From NCBI RefSeq assembly GCF_000372745.1, contig NZ_KB889699.1:259-57561 (forward strand): DNA of 57,303 bases, in the 5' to 3' direction. A model generated the notes under the pieces. The model saw only the letters and a program-made list of their open reading frames with translations, did no database searches and had not been told where the DNA came from. How positions within the stretch are numbered: the stretch's first letter is position 1; each line of letters starts with the position of its first letter. The stretch comes from Embleya scabrispora DSM 41855. Its GTDB lineage: Bacteria; Actinomycetota; Actinomycetes; Streptomycetales; Streptomycetaceae. Both the position numbers and the translations under genes were made by a program. Positions 13,949-22,166 of the stretch are shown here, piece after piece.

Positions 13949-16417
13949 TCAGTTCCTTTCCTTGGTCTGGAGGGTGTAGGTGTCCTTGATCTTCACGTCG
14001 CCGACGCCGCGGCCCTTGGTAAACACGGTGCGCCAGTCACCGCCGGTGAGGTGGAGTTCGTCCGTGCCCATCACCCGCACCACCGTCAGGCCGCCCTGGT
14101 GGGCCTTGAACGCCTTGACCCACAGGTTGGAGAACGCCTGGGAGCGGATCATGTGCATCCAGTCCGGGCGATTGATCTCCCGGTTGTAGTTCGAACCACC
14201 CATCGTCGAGACGAGTTTGGCGTACATCTGCTTCACGTAGTCCAACGTCACGTCATCGCCCTCCGCGATCGCCGCGTCGCGGGCATCGCGCAACGCGGTC
14301 CGCAACCGCTCCAGGAGGTTCTCCGTCGCCACCGCCGTCCACGAATCCAGGACCTGCGGCTCCTCGCACAGGCTGCCATACGCGGGCGACGCGCAGCGCA
14401 GGAGCAGACGCAGCGTGGGGTCGGTGATCCACAACGGGCCGGGCTCGTCCCGGTCGCCGAGCGGATTCGGCAGATCGTCGTGGTCCCACGCCGGGGGCTC
14501 GACAAGGTAGATGCCGGCGCGGCGGCGTTTGCGGCCGCGCGGCCCGTCGAAGTCGTCCAACTCCGGGCCCGCGCGGTGTTCGAGCGGACCGATCGGCAAG
14601 TGGGCCTTGAGCGCGGACAGGTACGCCGCGTTCATGTCCAGCGCAATGACCTCGTGATCCCCCGCGGGCAAGTGCCTGTTGCGCCACTTGGGGCGGGCCT
14701 CCCACACCGCGTCCGACTCCTCCTTGCTCCGTTTGCGCAGCAGGTCGGGCAGGGGCGGAAACCACGTGTGCTCGTACCGCGAACCCGCCCGCGACAGGCG
14801 CAGAAGCTCCATCACGTCCGGGATCGCCCGCCGGGCCAGGGCCTCGCTCGCGGCCGTGATCTCGCCCTCGGCGGCGGCCAGTTCCTCCGCGACCGCGCCC
14901 GCGATCGCACCGGGCAGCGGGTCCTCGTCGACGTCCACCACAACCCTGCGCGCCTTCTTCGACGCCGCCGGGGCCTTCGACGCGGTCGACGCCGAGCGGG
15001 CAGTCCCGCGCTCGGGCGCGGTCGACGTACGGGGCGCGGTCGCCGGTGCGCCGGACGCGGGTCGGTCCTGTCCACCCTCGGCGCGTTCGCGAGGAGTGGG
15101 GGCCGGGGATCCTGCGGTGTCGGCCGAGGCCGCGCCGACCGGGTCCGTCTCGGTCGAGGTCGGCAGGGGGTCGGTGAAGCGGACGTGTGCCAGGTCGGCG
15201 TGCAACGCCGCCTGGGCAACCGGGCCGAGATCGCGTTCGGCGACGATCGCGAACGCCTGCTCACCCTCACGCGTCAAATGCACCACGGTGTCCGCCTCGG
15301 CCAGCGCCGCCGCAACCTCGGCCGGCTCGCCCGCGCCGGTCTCCCACACGGCCACCACCGGCACGTCCAGGTCCGCCGCCAACCGGCGCAACGCGGCCAC
15401 ACCATGGCGGACATCGGGACCGACAAGGCCGGCCGCACCGGGGAGAAGGTGGTTGAGCGGATCCACCGCGACCAGGCGCAGTCCCGCGACATCCGCAACA
15501 GTCTCCCGGAGCAGGTCCAGGGTCAGGTCGGTGCCGTCGTCCAGGAGCAGTCCCCCGGCGGCCAGGCGCGCGGAGGCGGCGTCGGCGGCGTGGCGTTCGG
15601 TCTCGGTGAGGGTGCCGGCGCGGAGGCGTCGGTGGTCGACTCCGGCGGCGGCCGCGGTCAGGCGGGCGGCGATGTCGGCGCGGGGGCGGCCGGGCGTGCA
15701 CGAGAGCACCGCGCTCGGCGCGTCGGGGTCGTCGGCCGGGGCCAGGGTCGCGGACAACACCGTGCCTGCCGCGAGCAGGCCCGCGCCGGCGCCGGGCGCA
15801 CCGACCACCAGGACCAGGCGGCCGGGCAGAGCGCCGCCGCCCAGGGCCTCGTCCAGGGCGGTGGGGCCGAAGGAGACGGCGCGGCGGCGGGCGGTGGTCG
15901 CCTCGTTCAAGGCGGTCGCGAACGCCGCGACCCGACGCCCGGTCTTCGGGGCCGTAGACGGGGCCGGCGCAACGACGTCGGCGTTCCGGTGCGTGATCGC
16001 GGCGGCTGGCGCGGCCTGGACGGTGGCGGCCTCGGGGGTACCGGTGGGGGCGGGTGCTGCGGAGAGGTGGGTGATCTGGGCGTAGACGGTGCGGTAGCGC
16101 AGCACCAGTTGCGGCGTGCCCGCTGCGGCGGCGCGCACGAGGTTGCCCAGGCCCTGGCGGGCGGCGGTCATCGTGAACGCGGGCAACTCGCCCTGTGCGG
16201 CGATCACATCCGGGGTGGGTGGCGCCAGCGCGGCCCGGACGCCGTGGGGGGCGTGGATCACGATCCGGGCGCCGGCGGCGGCGTCGGCCACCACCTGGGC
16301 CCACTTGCGGCGGACCTCCTCCACACCCAACGCCACGTCCGGACCGGACCCGGCCGGGAGGCGGTACGGGGGTTCGGTCCGCTCGTCCTGATCCGACGCC
16401 CGGCTCTCGTCGCTCAT
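13949..16417 (-). CDS. Tap-like protein with Phd-like repeats, RecA/DnaB-like domain and polymerase-like palm
   Basis: 822 residues from ATG 16417 (GGGAGAGG upstream). Residues 33-66 and 82-118 look like two Phd/YefM-type folds (TAARQGLGNLVRAAAAGTPQ). Residues 178-420 are a DnaB/KaiC-like RecA domain: SFGPTALDEALGGGALPG, a P-loop region GAPGAGAGLL lacking the usual GK[ST], and Walker B LRLVAVDP. A Pro/Ala/Ser linker (420-490) follows. Residues 545-815 resemble the catalytic half of the telomere-associated protein Tap: ALDMNAAYLSA (D594, motif A-like), YVKQMYAKLVSTMGG (motif B-like) and VMGTDELHL (D786, motif C-like). Tap acts with Tpg at telomeres of linear Streptomyces replicons and, as I recall, has reported primase/polymerase activity. 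Standard Tap has an N-terminal XRE HTH, absent here. Gene order Tap-like then Tpg-like matches tap-tpg. Confidence 0.65.
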   Translation of the reverse strand: MSDESRASDQDERTEPPYRLPAGSGPDVALGVEEVRRKWAQVVADAAAGARIVIHAPHGVRAALAPPTPDVIAAQGELPAFTMTAARQGLGNLVRAAAAGTPQLVLRYRTVYAQITHLSAAPAPTGTPEAATVQAAPAAAITHRNADVVAPAPSTAPKTGRRVAAFATALNEATTARRRAVSFGPTALDEALGGGALPGRLVLVVGAPGAGAGLLAAGTVLSATLAPADDPDAPSAVLSCTPGRPRADIAARLTAAAAGVDHRRLRAGTLTETERHAADAASARLAAGGLLLDDGTDLTLDLLRETVADVAGLRLVAVDPLNHLLPGAAGLVGPDVRHGVAALRRLAADLDVPVVAVWETGAGEPAEVAAALAEADTVVHLTREGEQAFAIVAERDLGPVAQAALHADLAHVRFTDPLPTSTETDPVGAASADTAGSPAPTPRERAEGGQDRPASGAPATAPRTSTAPERGTARSASTASKAPAASKKARRVVVDVDEDPLPGAIAGAVAEELAAAEGEITAASEALARRAIPDVMELLRLSRAGSRYEHTWFPPLPDLLRKRSKEESDAVWEARPKWRNRHLPAGDHEVIALDMNAAYLSALKAHLPIGPLEHRAGPELDDFDGPRGRKRRRAGIYLVEPPAWDHDDLPNPLGDRDEPGPLWITDPTLRLLLRCASPAYGSLCEEPQVLDSWTAVATENLLERLRTALRDARDAAIAEGDDVTLDYVKQMYAKLVSTMGGSNYNREINRPDWMHMIRSQAFSNLWVKAFKAHQGGLTVVRVMGTDELHLTGGDWRTVFTKGRGVGDVKIKDTYTLQTKERN

Positions 16418-16473
16418 CCGCCCGACCTCTCCCACGATGGCATCGATACCTCTGATCCTACCGTGATCCGACG

Positions 16474-16482
16474 TGAGAACCT
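16474..16482 (+). repeat. TGAGAACCT copy upstream of the Tap-like gene
   Basis: Same nonamer as at 13341. On the minus strand it lies about 60 bases before the Tap-like start, next to TAGGAT, a plausible -10 for that operon, so it may act as an operator. Confidence 0.4.
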
Positions 16483-16757
16483 GGCGAATGACAAGGAATT
16501 CAAGTCGGTTGGGACTGTGGATCGGTGCTCGGAGTAATCTCGCCCGCGCGGCTCCTGTCGTGACCGATGCCGCGAGGGGCGCCGAACCGAGCGGGGACGA
16601 GGCGGTGTCGGGTGGTGGCGGTCGATTTCGGCGCCGGCTCCGGCGAGTGTTCCGTCGGACCGAGACGACGGCCCCGCCTGTGGGTGGTTCCTCCGTCCCG
16701 GCCGGCTGTGTCGAGGCGGATGAGCGGGATGCGCCGGAACGGGTTTTGGTCGGGCGG

Positions 16758-17476
16758 ATGGACCGTGACGAGTTCGAGCGGCGCCTCGCGGAGAATCGCG
16801 CTCGCCGGCCGGTGCTCGAGGACCGACGCACCGCGGGGTACCGGCTGTTCGACCTCGACGATGTCCTGTTGTACGTGGGCATCTCCGTGGATCCGAGGAA
16901 GAGGTTCCGCGGCCACCGGTACGGCAACAAGCGGTCGAAGCCGAAGGAATGGTGGCCTCGGGTCGCGTCGACCCGCATCGAGTGGTTCGACTCCCGCCCC
17001 CAGGCCGAATCCGCCGAGTCGTTCGCCGTCGTCACCGAGTACCCGCGCCACAACAAGGCCAAGACCGGGGAGGCGTCCGCCCGACGGTTCCGCCACCGTT
17101 GGCTGGAGGAGCGCCTCGCCGGCGGGCCCGTCCGGGGCCGGACGCGGGCGCGAAGGCGTGGAAGGCGTGGGACGAGTCCACCGCCGAGATCTGCGGCCAC
17201 GAGGTGCCGTTCGAGCTGTGGTGGAGCCCGCACCGGCCGTGCGGCCGCCTGACGGCGGAACGCGCCGAGGCTGCGCGCGAGCACGGTCGAACGCTCCCGG
17301 AGCACACCGCGTGGCCGTTGCCGGCCGGGGAGCCGGCACGCCTGACGCGTCATCGTCACGGTCACTGCGAGCGTTGCCGGGTGCCGTACCCGTGCGCGGT
17401 GGTCCGCTCGGCCGCCGCACGCTTCGCGAACGACCCGCAATACGCAGTGCTGTGGGACCGGCCGGCCTTGCCGTGA
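16758..17476 (+). pseudogene. GIY-YIG nuclease-like protein, frameshifted
   Basis: The first frame encodes a GIY-YIG-like domain: AGYRLFDLDDVLLYVGISVD, then PRKRFRGH, EWWPRVASTRIEWFDSR, AESAESFAVVTEYPRHN. Coding then moves to another frame at about 17120-17150 and continues as AWDESTAEICGHEVPFELWW, CERCRVPYPC to the stop at 17476. The two halves belong together in related actinobacterial proteins, so one indel breaks the gene. ATG 16758 is one start; GTG 16560 in the same frame would add an Arg-rich leader. The domain cleaves DNA in many contexts; the role here is unknown. Confidence 0.65.
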
Positions 17477-17743
17477 ACGCCATGGCGGATCGGGGCGCCG
17501 CGCGGCGGTGGGCCGAGAGCGTCGTGCGGCGACCGGCCGGGGTTGGCGGCCCGCTGCCGGCCGGTGTCGGGATCGCCTTCCCGGAGGCCCAGAGCGCGTG
17601 TTCGACGGCGTAGGTGGCGATCAGACGGTCCCGGGGGCGCCGCCGGGGCGGGCCCGTGGGTGCCGTCGCCGCGCGCACCGGGGAACGCGGTTCGCCGGGA
17701 TTCGGCCCGTGAAGGGTCTCAGAGTGATCCTTGGCCGTCGGTG

Positions 17744-18556
17744 TCACGTTCGATGTGCGGGATTCCGATGGGTCGCGTGCTGGAGGAGGGCTTCGAACTC
17801 CGGCGCCGGCCAGGGGCGCTGTCGGGACAGGGGCACGCGGTGCCGGCCGGTGGCGATGTCTTCGAGGAGGTCGGTCAGGGTGACGTCCGGCCCGACGTCG
17901 CGGGTCGTCTGGGGTGTGGTGCCGGTCCAGGCCCAGCGCAGGGTCGCGGCGAGGGCGTGGCGTTCGTCGGCGGGGGTGAGACGGATGTGGGTGTCGGGGG
18001 TGGTGCTCAGCAGGCGGCGGGCGACGTCCGGGGTGGTGGCGTGGTCCATGCCGCCGCGATAGGGGTGCGGCAACGGCAACAGGGCGGGGTGGTGGGTGTA
18101 TTCGTGGTCGACGAACGCCACTTCGTCGGTCGGACCGACCAGGACGTTCCACGGTTGGAGATCGCCGTGCCGCCACCCGGCCACGTTCAGGCGCTCCAGT
18201 GCCGTGAACGCGCGGCGGGCGACGGTGAGCAGGCGGGCGGCGAAGTCCGGCGGGGGGTCGGGGACGCGGCCTCGGGCGCACCAGTGCCACAGGTCGGTGC
18301 CGGGCAGGAACTCCACCGCGGTCCACACGCCGTCGCCGACCCGCCCGTGTCGGCCGTCGGGCGCGTGCAGGCCCTGGGAGTGGAGCAGCCGCACGGCGTG
18401 GACCTCGTGGAGCAGCAGGGTGGCGGTGGCCGGTTCGGTGGTGGTCTTGATCTTCCAGCGGCCGGCTCGCCAGGCGTGGGTGTGGTGCGCGGTCAGGGGG
18501 TGGGGCTCGTCGGCGACGTCGAGGGCGGTCAGTGCGGCGGCGAGCAGCGGGTCCAT
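17744..18556 (-). CDS. protein-kinase/APH-fold protein in the graspetide operon
   Basis: A 270-residue protein starting at ATG 18556, 2 bases after the ATP-grasp gene stop, with GAGG upstream. It keeps kinase-fold hallmarks: K37 in WKIK, E51 in LLLHEVHAVRLL, catalytic loop WRHGDLQPWNVLV (H130, D132, N137) and metal-binding D150 in AFVDHEY. It resembles both eukaryotic-like kinases and aminoglycoside phosphotransferases in size and plan. The coupling suggests it acts on the modified peptide, its leader, or a resistance/regulatory step. I know of no fixed role for such a gene in this cluster type. Confidence 0.7.
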   Translation of the reverse strand: MDPLLAAALTALDVADEPHPLTAHHTHAWRAGRWKIKTTTEPATATLLLHEVHAVRLLHSQGLHAPDGRHGRVGDGVWTAVEFLPGTDLWHWCARGRVPDPPPDFAARLLTVARRAFTALERLNVAGWRHGDLQPWNVLVGPTDEVAFVDHEYTHHPALLPLPHPYRGGMDHATTPDVARRLLSTTPDTHIRLTPADERHALAATLRWAWTGTTPQTTRDVGPDVTLTDLLEDIATGRHRVPLSRQRPWPAPEFEALLQHATHRNPAHRT

Positions 18557-18558
18557 CG

Positions 18559-19527
18559 TCACATCCTCGCGCGTGTGGCCGCGGAATATTGGGGGTCGGG
18601 GGTTTCGTGGTGGGTGAGGAGGCGAGCGATCTCGGTGGAGATGGGCAGGCCCGCCAGGGCCTCGATCCAGCCGAACTCGCCGGCGCAGTTGGTCTCCAGG
18701 TAGGTCCAGCCGTCGATGGTGACGACGAAGTCCAGCGCGGCGTAGCGCAGGTCGAGTGCGCGTACGTGTTCCACGCAGGCGCGTTCGACGTCGGCGGGTG
18801 GCGTGATCGGCGTGTGGCGGCAGTCGGCGGCCGGGACGGTGCGCCAGTCGAGGGCGTCGGTGGTGGTGATCGACGCGGCGAACACCCGGTCGCCGACAAC
18901 GGTCACGCGGGCATCGAACAGGCGGTCCTCGACGAGGGCCTGGAGGTAGTGCAGCGTGCCGGCGATCGCGGACAGGTCGTCGGAGTCGTGGAGGCGGGTG
19001 GTGGGGATCAGGGTGGTGTGGCGTTGGGTCAGTGCTTTGACCACGACCTTGTCGTGGTGTGCGGTCACGAACGCGCGGGCCTGGTGCGGGTCGCAGGTGA
19101 ACAGCGTGTCCGGTACGCGCAGGCCGTGGCGGGCGGCGGAGGCGAGTTGAGTGGGTTTGTGCTCGGACGCGTCCACCACGAGCGGGTCGTTCACCCACAG
19201 AAGCGGATGAGCGCGGAGCAGCCCCAGGAGACTGGTGGTGTTCTCGTCGGCGCGCCATCGCTCGTCCGGGTCGGGGTGTGTGTCGGGGCGTGTGGGTTTG
19301 CGCCAGTACACCGAGGTTGTGGGTCCGAGGGTCGCGGCCCGGTGGCCGTCGTCGATGACGGTGGTCCAGGTGCCGGCGGCGAACCGGCCGCCGGCGGTGA
19401 CGGTTTCGCGCAGGCGGCCGGGGTCCAGGCGGATGAACGCGTCGCGGTCGAGGCGGCTCGCCACCAGGTCGGCGGTGAGGTCGTTCTCGGCCGCGACGAC
19501 GATCACGCGGGCTTCGCGACGGGGCAT
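18559..19527 (-). CDS. tgmB: ATP-grasp graspetide maturase (TgmB-like)
   Basis: A 322-residue ATP-grasp ligase of the length typical for TgmB/MvdD-type enzymes. Features in order: N-terminal SVYWRKP (72-78), LLWVNDP (109-115), HKPTQLASA (123-131), ATP-binding VVVKAL (161-166), and the C-terminal metal/ATP block LDFVVTIDG with ETNCAGEFGWIE. Such enzymes use ATP to join Thr/Ser hydroxyls (or Lys) of a precursor peptide to Asp/Glu side chains, making omega-ester or amide rings. ATG 19527 overlaps the precursor stop by one base (TAATG), so the two are translationally coupled. Confidence 0.85.
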   Translation of the reverse strand: MPRREARVIVVAAENDLTADLVASRLDRDAFIRLDPGRLRETVTAGGRFAAGTWTTVIDDGHRAATLGPTTSVYWRKPTRPDTHPDPDERWRADENTTSLLGLLRAHPLLWVNDPLVVDASEHKPTQLASAARHGLRVPDTLFTCDPHQARAFVTAHHDKVVVKALTQRHTTLIPTTRLHDSDDLSAIAGTLHYLQALVEDRLFDARVTVVGDRVFAASITTTDALDWRTVPAADCRHTPITPPADVERACVEHVRALDLRYAALDFVVTIDGWTYLETNCAGEFGWIEALAGLPISTEIARLLTHHETPDPQYSAATRARM

Positions 19528-19742
19528 TACTTGGGGTCGTCCTTGCGGCGTACGCCGCCCTGGTCCTGGGTGCTGGTGTAGTTCGCCACGACCGCGGGAT
19601 CGGCCGCCTCCACCAGCAGGCGGCCGTCCGCGACGACGTTCGCACCGGCCCGGGGGTCGTAGCGGTGCTCCGGCAGCGAGAGCGGGCGGGTGGTGGGTGC
19701 GGGAGCCGCGAGGCGGCGGGTCAGGAGCAGCGGGGTTGCCAT
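19527..19742 (-). CDS. tgmA: graspetide precursor peptide (TgmA-like)
   Basis: A 71-residue peptide directly before the ATP-grasp gene. The leader has the family pattern LTRRLAAP near the start and HRYDPRAGANVVADGRLL (residues 26-43), close to the YDP...DG.L signature of ATP-grasp-modified RiPPs. The probable core is the tail from Y55: TSTQDQGG then RRKDDPK, with T56, S57, T58 as donors, K67 as a possible amide donor, and D60, D68, D69 as acceptors. ATG 19742 has AGGAAAAGGA upstream. Confidence 0.8.
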   Translation of the reverse strand: MATPLLLTRRLAAPAPTTRPLSLPEHRYDPRAGANVVADGRLLVEAADPAVVANYTSTQDQGGVRRKDDPK

Positions 19743-19856
19743 GGGTGATCCTTTTCCTGTGTCGTCGGTGGGTGTTGTGTGGTGGGGGGTTCTGTGCGTT
19801 ACCAGCAGACCGCGCTGCGGTGGGGGCGGGAAGGGTGTGTGCGGTTCGTGCAATCG

Positions 19857-19875
19857 GTGTGCGTGTTGTGCACAC
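19857..19875. promoter_or_regulatory. possible operator between tgmA and the XRE regulator
   Basis: GTGTGC (19857-19862) and GCACAC (19870-19875) form an inverted repeat in the 200-base divergent spacer. It is a candidate binding site for the adjacent XRE protein. No other strong palindrome was seen in this spacer. Confidence 0.35.
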
Positions 19876-19944
19876 GGCGTCGACGCTGGGTGATTCGCCG
19901 GCTACGGTGGGGGCGGACATCGTCTGCGCGCCCTGGGGGTCGTG

Positions 19945-21252
19945 ATGGTCGAGCTCCGTCCGCCGTGGGACGCGCCGCGGGTGCGGCTGTTGGCCGCGCG
20001 CGGCGACGTCGGGGGCTTGGTGCGCGTCGGGCGTTTGGCGCGGAACTGGCGGCAGCGCGACCTGGGTTCGATCGTGGGTTACTCGGCGTCGACGGTGTCG
20101 CGCCTGGAGTCGGGCGCGCGTTCGGGTCGGGATGTGGCGGTGTTGCGCAGGTTGGCCGCCGCGGTGGACATGCCTGTCGGGGTGCTGGGCGCGGCACTGG
20201 GCGTGAGCGCGCCGCTACCGGCTAGGGTGGGCCGGACCGCCGTGCGGCGGGAGGAGGAGGACGACTCGATGCGCCGACGCCGCCTGCTGACCGCCTCCCT
20301 CGCGGCCGTTCCCGTCACGATGCTCGGCGGGGTCGACCAGGCGCTCGCGTCGATCCCCACCCGCTCCTCCCCCACCACCGGGGGCGACGTCCTGGCCCGG
20401 CTTCGGTGTGCCCACGGGTGGTACGACAGCGGCGATCACGCCCGACTGGTCGCGGCCCTGCCGGAGTTGCTCGCGGCCGGGCACACCCACGCCGACACCG
20501 CTCCCGGTGATCAGGGCGCGTTCGCGCGCCTGGCCGCGTGCTACGACCTCGCGACCGAGATGCTCTCGAAGATCGGCCACTATCAGCGGGCGCGGACCGC
20601 GGCCGACCGGGCGACGGTGTACGCCCACCAGTCCGGCTCACCGCTCGCGGCCGCCTCCTCCGCGCGGATGCTCAGTATCGTGCTGCGCCACCAAGGGCAG
20701 GAGGCCACGGCCCAGCGCGTGACGCTGGACGCGGCCGCGCGGGTGGAGGGCACCGGGTTGACCACGCCGGAGCAGGCCGCGGCGTACGCCCAGATGTTGT
20801 GCACGGCCGCCTACACGTGCGCCGGGGCCGGGGATCGGGCGAATGCGTTGGAGTTGATGGCCGACGCCAAACGCGCCGTCCGGCGCGTACCCGCCGGACC
20901 CGAGGCCAGGACGGTGTTCACGGTGACGCCCGCGTCGGTAGGGCTGTACGAGGTCGGAGTGCTGTACTCCCTCGGCGACGCCGGCGCCGCCCTGCACGCC
21001 GGCCGCCGGCTGCACCCGGAACAGTTCCCCACCGCCGAGCGACGCGGACGCCTGCACACCGACATGGCCCGTGCGTGGTGGCAACTCGGCAAAGCCGAAC
21101 AGACCGCCGACGCGCTGGCCGCCGCTCATCGGGAGGCGCCCGGCGAGGTGCGCGACCGGCCCTCCATCCGTGGCATCGTCACCGACCTCGCCCGACGACA
21201 CCCCAACGCCATCGGCGTCCGAGATCTCCTCACCGCCACCAGGACGCAGTGA
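19945..21252 (+). CDS. XRE-family regulator with C-terminal TPR-like region
   Basis: A 435-residue protein, divergent from the graspetide operon. Residues about 25-75 form a Cro/C1 HTH (RNWRQRDLGSIVGYSASTVS RLESG). A short RRRRLLTASLAAVPVTMLGG stretch follows, then helical TPR-like repeats to the C-terminus (FARLAACYDLATEMLSKIGH, AWWQLGKAEQTADALAAAH). This plan is common in Streptomyces regulators next to RiPP or signalling genes. It probably controls the neighbouring operon. Start ATG 19945; GTG 19942 is possible. Confidence 0.75.
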   Translation: MVELRPPWDAPRVRLLAARGDVGGLVRVGRLARNWRQRDLGSIVGYSASTVSRLESGARSGRDVAVLRRLAAAVDMPVGVLGAALGVSAPLPARVGRTAVRREEEDDSMRRRRLLTASLAAVPVTMLGGVDQALASIPTRSSPTTGGDVLARLRCAHGWYDSGDHARLVAALPELLAAGHTHADTAPGDQGAFARLAACYDLATEMLSKIGHYQRARTAADRATVYAHQSGSPLAAASSARMLSIVLRHQGQEATAQRVTLDAAARVEGTGLTTPEQAAAYAQMLCTAAYTCAGAGDRANALELMADAKRAVRRVPAGPEARTVFTVTPASVGLYEVGVLYSLGDAGAALHAGRRLHPEQFPTAERRGRLHTDMARAWWQLGKAEQTADALAAAHREAPGEVRDRPSIRGIVTDLARRHPNAIGVRDLLTATRTQ

Positions 21253-21515
21253 AAGCATCACGCCACGCCTCCCGGGATGGCGCGTCCTTCGCGGCCGACT
21301 TTCGTGGCAGTACGGCGCAGCGGAGGTGGTTGCCGGAGCGAGTGCGGGAGTTCGGATCGACGTGCGGTCTCGTCCGTCGACCGGTGGGGGTTGCTCACCA
21401 CCGCTTGGCGCGGCCCCAGGTCCGCACGCAAGGCGGGCTGGTGGGCGGTTGCGCGCCCAAAAGCGTCTGCGCGCACAACGCTTGGGCCACGTTCGCGTGG
21501 TGCCGTCGCAGCGCG
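21253..21515. other. no gene seen
   Basis: A convergent intergenic stretch between the XRE regulator and the frameshifted membrane-protein gene. Nothing recognisable. Confidence 0.4.
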
Positions 21516-21969
21516 CTAGAGGCGGTTTCGGGCGGCCGCCGCGTCCCTGAGCCGCCGTTCGACCTCTTCGGCGAACTGCCGGGGCAGCTTCGCGGGGGGG
21601 GTACTGGTGGTAGCGGTGGAGTAGTTCGCCGGTCTCCCGGTCGAACCCCATCTCGGCCGGCCAGGATTGTCGGCCGGAGTTGCTGCGGATCAGCAGTTCC
21701 ACGTAGAAGCCGGTCACAGAGACGATCGTGACGCCTTGCATGGTGGCCGCGACGTCGCGCACGACGGCCTCGAACGCGCGCTCCTCGGCGGTCGATGCGC
21801 GGCCGTCGGACGGCTCTTCGGTCGCGGCGTCGCGGGCGTATCGGTAGTCGCTGACGGCGCCGGCGAGAAGATTCACCGCAAACACGGCTGTGAGGCCGAG
21901 GGCGGCTCGCATCGGGGTCAGGCCCTTGCGTGCCCCGGCTGCGGGCGTTCGAGTGGGCTGGTCGGGCAC
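21516..21969 (-). pseudogene. single-pass membrane protein, frameshifted at a G8 tract
   Basis: Starts at GTG 21969 (GGAAAGG upstream) with a basic N-terminus and one membrane segment (ALGLTAVFAVNLLAGAV). It continues as GVTIVSVTGFYVELLIRSNS and GFDRETGELLHRYHQYPP. At G8 (21594-21601) the natural continuation (KLPRQFAEEVERRLRDA, stop at 21516) lies in another frame; nine or six Gs would restore it. A length-variable tract or a base-calling error are both possible. Function unknown. Confidence 0.6.
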
Positions 21970-22166
21970 GGCGGCCGCCTTTCCGGTCCGGAGGAACCGG
22001 TGCCACAGTAACGGCCGGGCAGTCGCCGCGCCGGGGTTCGGCGGTTCTCGTCCGGCGACCGCCTCGGCACGGGCCCTCGGCTCCCTCGACTCCGCCCGAT
22101 CGGGGTGTCGGTGTCGGGTGTCGCACCTATCTTGGGGCCCGGTGCGTGGGTGCTCGAGGGGGGCGT

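Noticed and set aside
13949-17440. Extension of the Tap-like protein upstream to a 1163-residue frame
   Set aside because: The part upstream of ATG 16417 is antisense to the GIY-YIG gene, and ATG 16417 has a good ribosome site and begins an acidic leader typical of a true start.
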